From NCBI GenBank assembly GCA_035578905.1, contig JAQJVL010000249.1, forward strand, positions 420,001-484,000: a stretch of DNA of 64,000 nucleotides. The letters run 5' to 3'. The stretch is from Stictocephala bisonia. Lineage: Eukaryota; Arthropoda; Insecta; Hemiptera; Membracidae. A program made the position numbers and the translations under genes. Shown here piece by piece: positions 62,701 through 64,000 of the stretch. Under the pieces are notes generated by a model. That model worked only from the letters and a program-made list of their open reading frames with translations. It was not told the DNA's origin and did no database searches. Every line of letters starts with the position of its first letter. Within the stretch, counting starts at the first letter, position 1.

Positions 62701-64000
62701 AGACCAGTAGTACAGCGTGAAGATGAGCATCTGCAACTCTGTTATATATGTTGTAGTAGACCAGTAGTACAGCGTGAATATGACCATCTGTAACTTTGTT
62801 TTATATGTTATGGTAGACCAGTAGTAGAACGTGAAGATGAGCATTTGCAACTTTGTTATATATGTTATGTTATACCAGTAGTACAACGTGAAGATGAGCA
62901 TTTGCAACTTTGTTATATATGCTAAGGTAGACCAGTAGTACAACATGAAGATAAGCATTTGCAACTTTGTTATATATGTTATGGTATACCAGTAGTACAG
63001 CGTGAAGATGACCATCTGCAACTTTGTTTTATATGTTATGGTAGACCAGTAGTACAACGTGAAGATGACTATCTGCAACTTTGTTTTATAAGTTATGGTA
63101 GACCAGTAGTACAACGTGAAGATGACCATCTGCAACTTTGTTTTATATGTTATGGTAGACCAGTAGTACAACGTGAAGATGAGCATTTGCAACTTTGTTG
63201 TATATGTTACGGTAGACCAGTAGTACAGCGTGAAAATGAGCATCTGCAACTCTGTTATATATGTTGTAGTACACCAGTAGTACAGCGTGAAGATTAATAT
63301 CTGCAACTTTGTTATACAGTATATGTTGTAGTACACCAGTAGTACAGCGTGAAGATGAGCATCTGCAACTTTGTTGTATATGTTACAGTAGACCATTAGT
63401 ACAGCGTGAAGATGAGCATCTGCAACTCTGTTATATATGTTGTAGTACACCAGTAGTACAGCGAGAAGATGAGCATCTGCAACTCTTTTATATATGTTGT
63501 ATTACACCAGTAGTAAAGCGTGAAAAAGAGCATCTGCAACTTTGTTATATATGTTAAGGTAGACCATTAGTACAGTGTGAAGATGAGCATTTGAAACTTT
63601 GTTATATATGTTGCAGTACAGCGTGAAGATGAGCATCTGCAACTTTGTTGTATATGTTACGGTAGACCAGTAGTACAGTGTAAAGATGAGCATTTGCAAC
63701 TTTGTTGTATATGTTATGGTAGACCAGTAGTACAGCGTGAAGATGAGCATCTGCAACTCTGTTATAAATGTTGTAGTACACCAGTAGTACAGCGTGAAGA
63801 TGAGCATCTGCAACTCTGTTATATATGTTGTAGTACACCATTAGTACAGCGTGAAGATTAATATCTGCAACTTTGTTATACAGTATATGTTGTAGTACAC
63901 CAGTAGTACAGCGTGAAGATGAGCATCTGCAACTTTGTTGTATATTTTACAGTAGACCATTAGTACAGCGTGAAGATGAGCATCTGCAACTCTGTTATAT
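59711..64000 (+). repeat. 57-bp minisatellite, ~75 copies, runs off window
   Basis: The unit is CTGCAACTTTGTTATATATG, TTGTAGTAGACCAGTAGTAC, then AGCGTGAAGATGAGCAT. The period of 19 codons gives frames on both strands. On the plus strand each unit reads LQLCYICCSRPVVQREDEH, with stretches of up to 318 codons (59942-60898) and several interruptions. A block beginning about 60955 recurs 2511 bp downstream (63466 onward) and reaches the window edge. The leftmost unit is diverged and preceded by TTTTCTTACATTTGTTTTGTAG-like sequence resembling a 3' splice site. Coding status is unproven. Confidence 0.92.

Noticed and set aside
4445..63999. CRISPR array
   Set aside because: The repeats are head-to-tail with no unique spacers between them, and the DNA is eukaryotic.

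Overview
This looks like eukaryotic, AT-rich, repeat-dominated DNA with no host gene that I can support. A (CCTAA)n run, the arthropod/insect TTAGG telomere motif, and the style of the retroelements point to an arthropod, most likely an insect and possibly a hemipteran. The species is not determined. By eye more than half of the 64 kb is tandem repeat.

Layout. 1-3.4 kb: AT-rich non-coding DNA with a decayed non-LTR reverse transcriptase (RT) fragment at the very start. 3.5-4.2 kb: 30-bp minisatellite. 4.4-12.0 kb: satellite of about 119 bp, with a 1070-bp nine-unit higher-order repeat at its right end. 12.0-13.7 kb (minus strand): broken gene for a coiled-coil protein with a Ulp1/C48 cysteine protease domain. 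It is split by a 265-bp inverted-repeat transposon with an 8-bp target duplication and a telomere-like (CCTAA)n core. 14.2-16.1 kb: 5'-truncated, frameshifted LINE. 17.1-19.7 kb: 39-bp array open on both strands, ending in a decayed transposon. 20.5-20.8 kb: pogo/Tigger-like MITE. 22.3 kb: 42-codon ORF with a zinc-ribbon-like cysteine pattern. 22.7-24.0 kb: 1.28-kb foldback element. 26.2-27.3 kb: 56-bp array. 28.6-29.7 kb: decayed repeats of about 185 bp. 29.8-32.0 kb: 79-bp array. 35.1-59.7 kb: 87-bp satellite of about 225 units, interrupted at 43.8-48.7 kb by a LINE with both ORFs intact. 59.7 kb to the window end: 57-bp array.

The only convincing intact protein-coding element is that LINE of the CR1-like/jockey-like assemblage. 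ORF1 combines a FLYWCH-type zinc finger, coiled coils, a Cys/His cluster and an SGNH-esterase domain. ORF2 carries an APE-type endonuclease and an RT. The ORF1 end and the ORF2 frame overlap by 34 nt, and a T TTT TTA heptamer in the correct phase for -1 frameshifting lies inside the overlap. The frame reached by slippage adds the residues that normally form the first strand of the endonuclease, so ORF2 may be made as an ORF1-ORF2 fusion. A second copy of the surrounding satellite block, at about 38.0-39.1 kb, preserves the empty insertion site.

Most other long reading frames are by-products of arrays whose period is a multiple of three (30, 39, 57, 87 bp).
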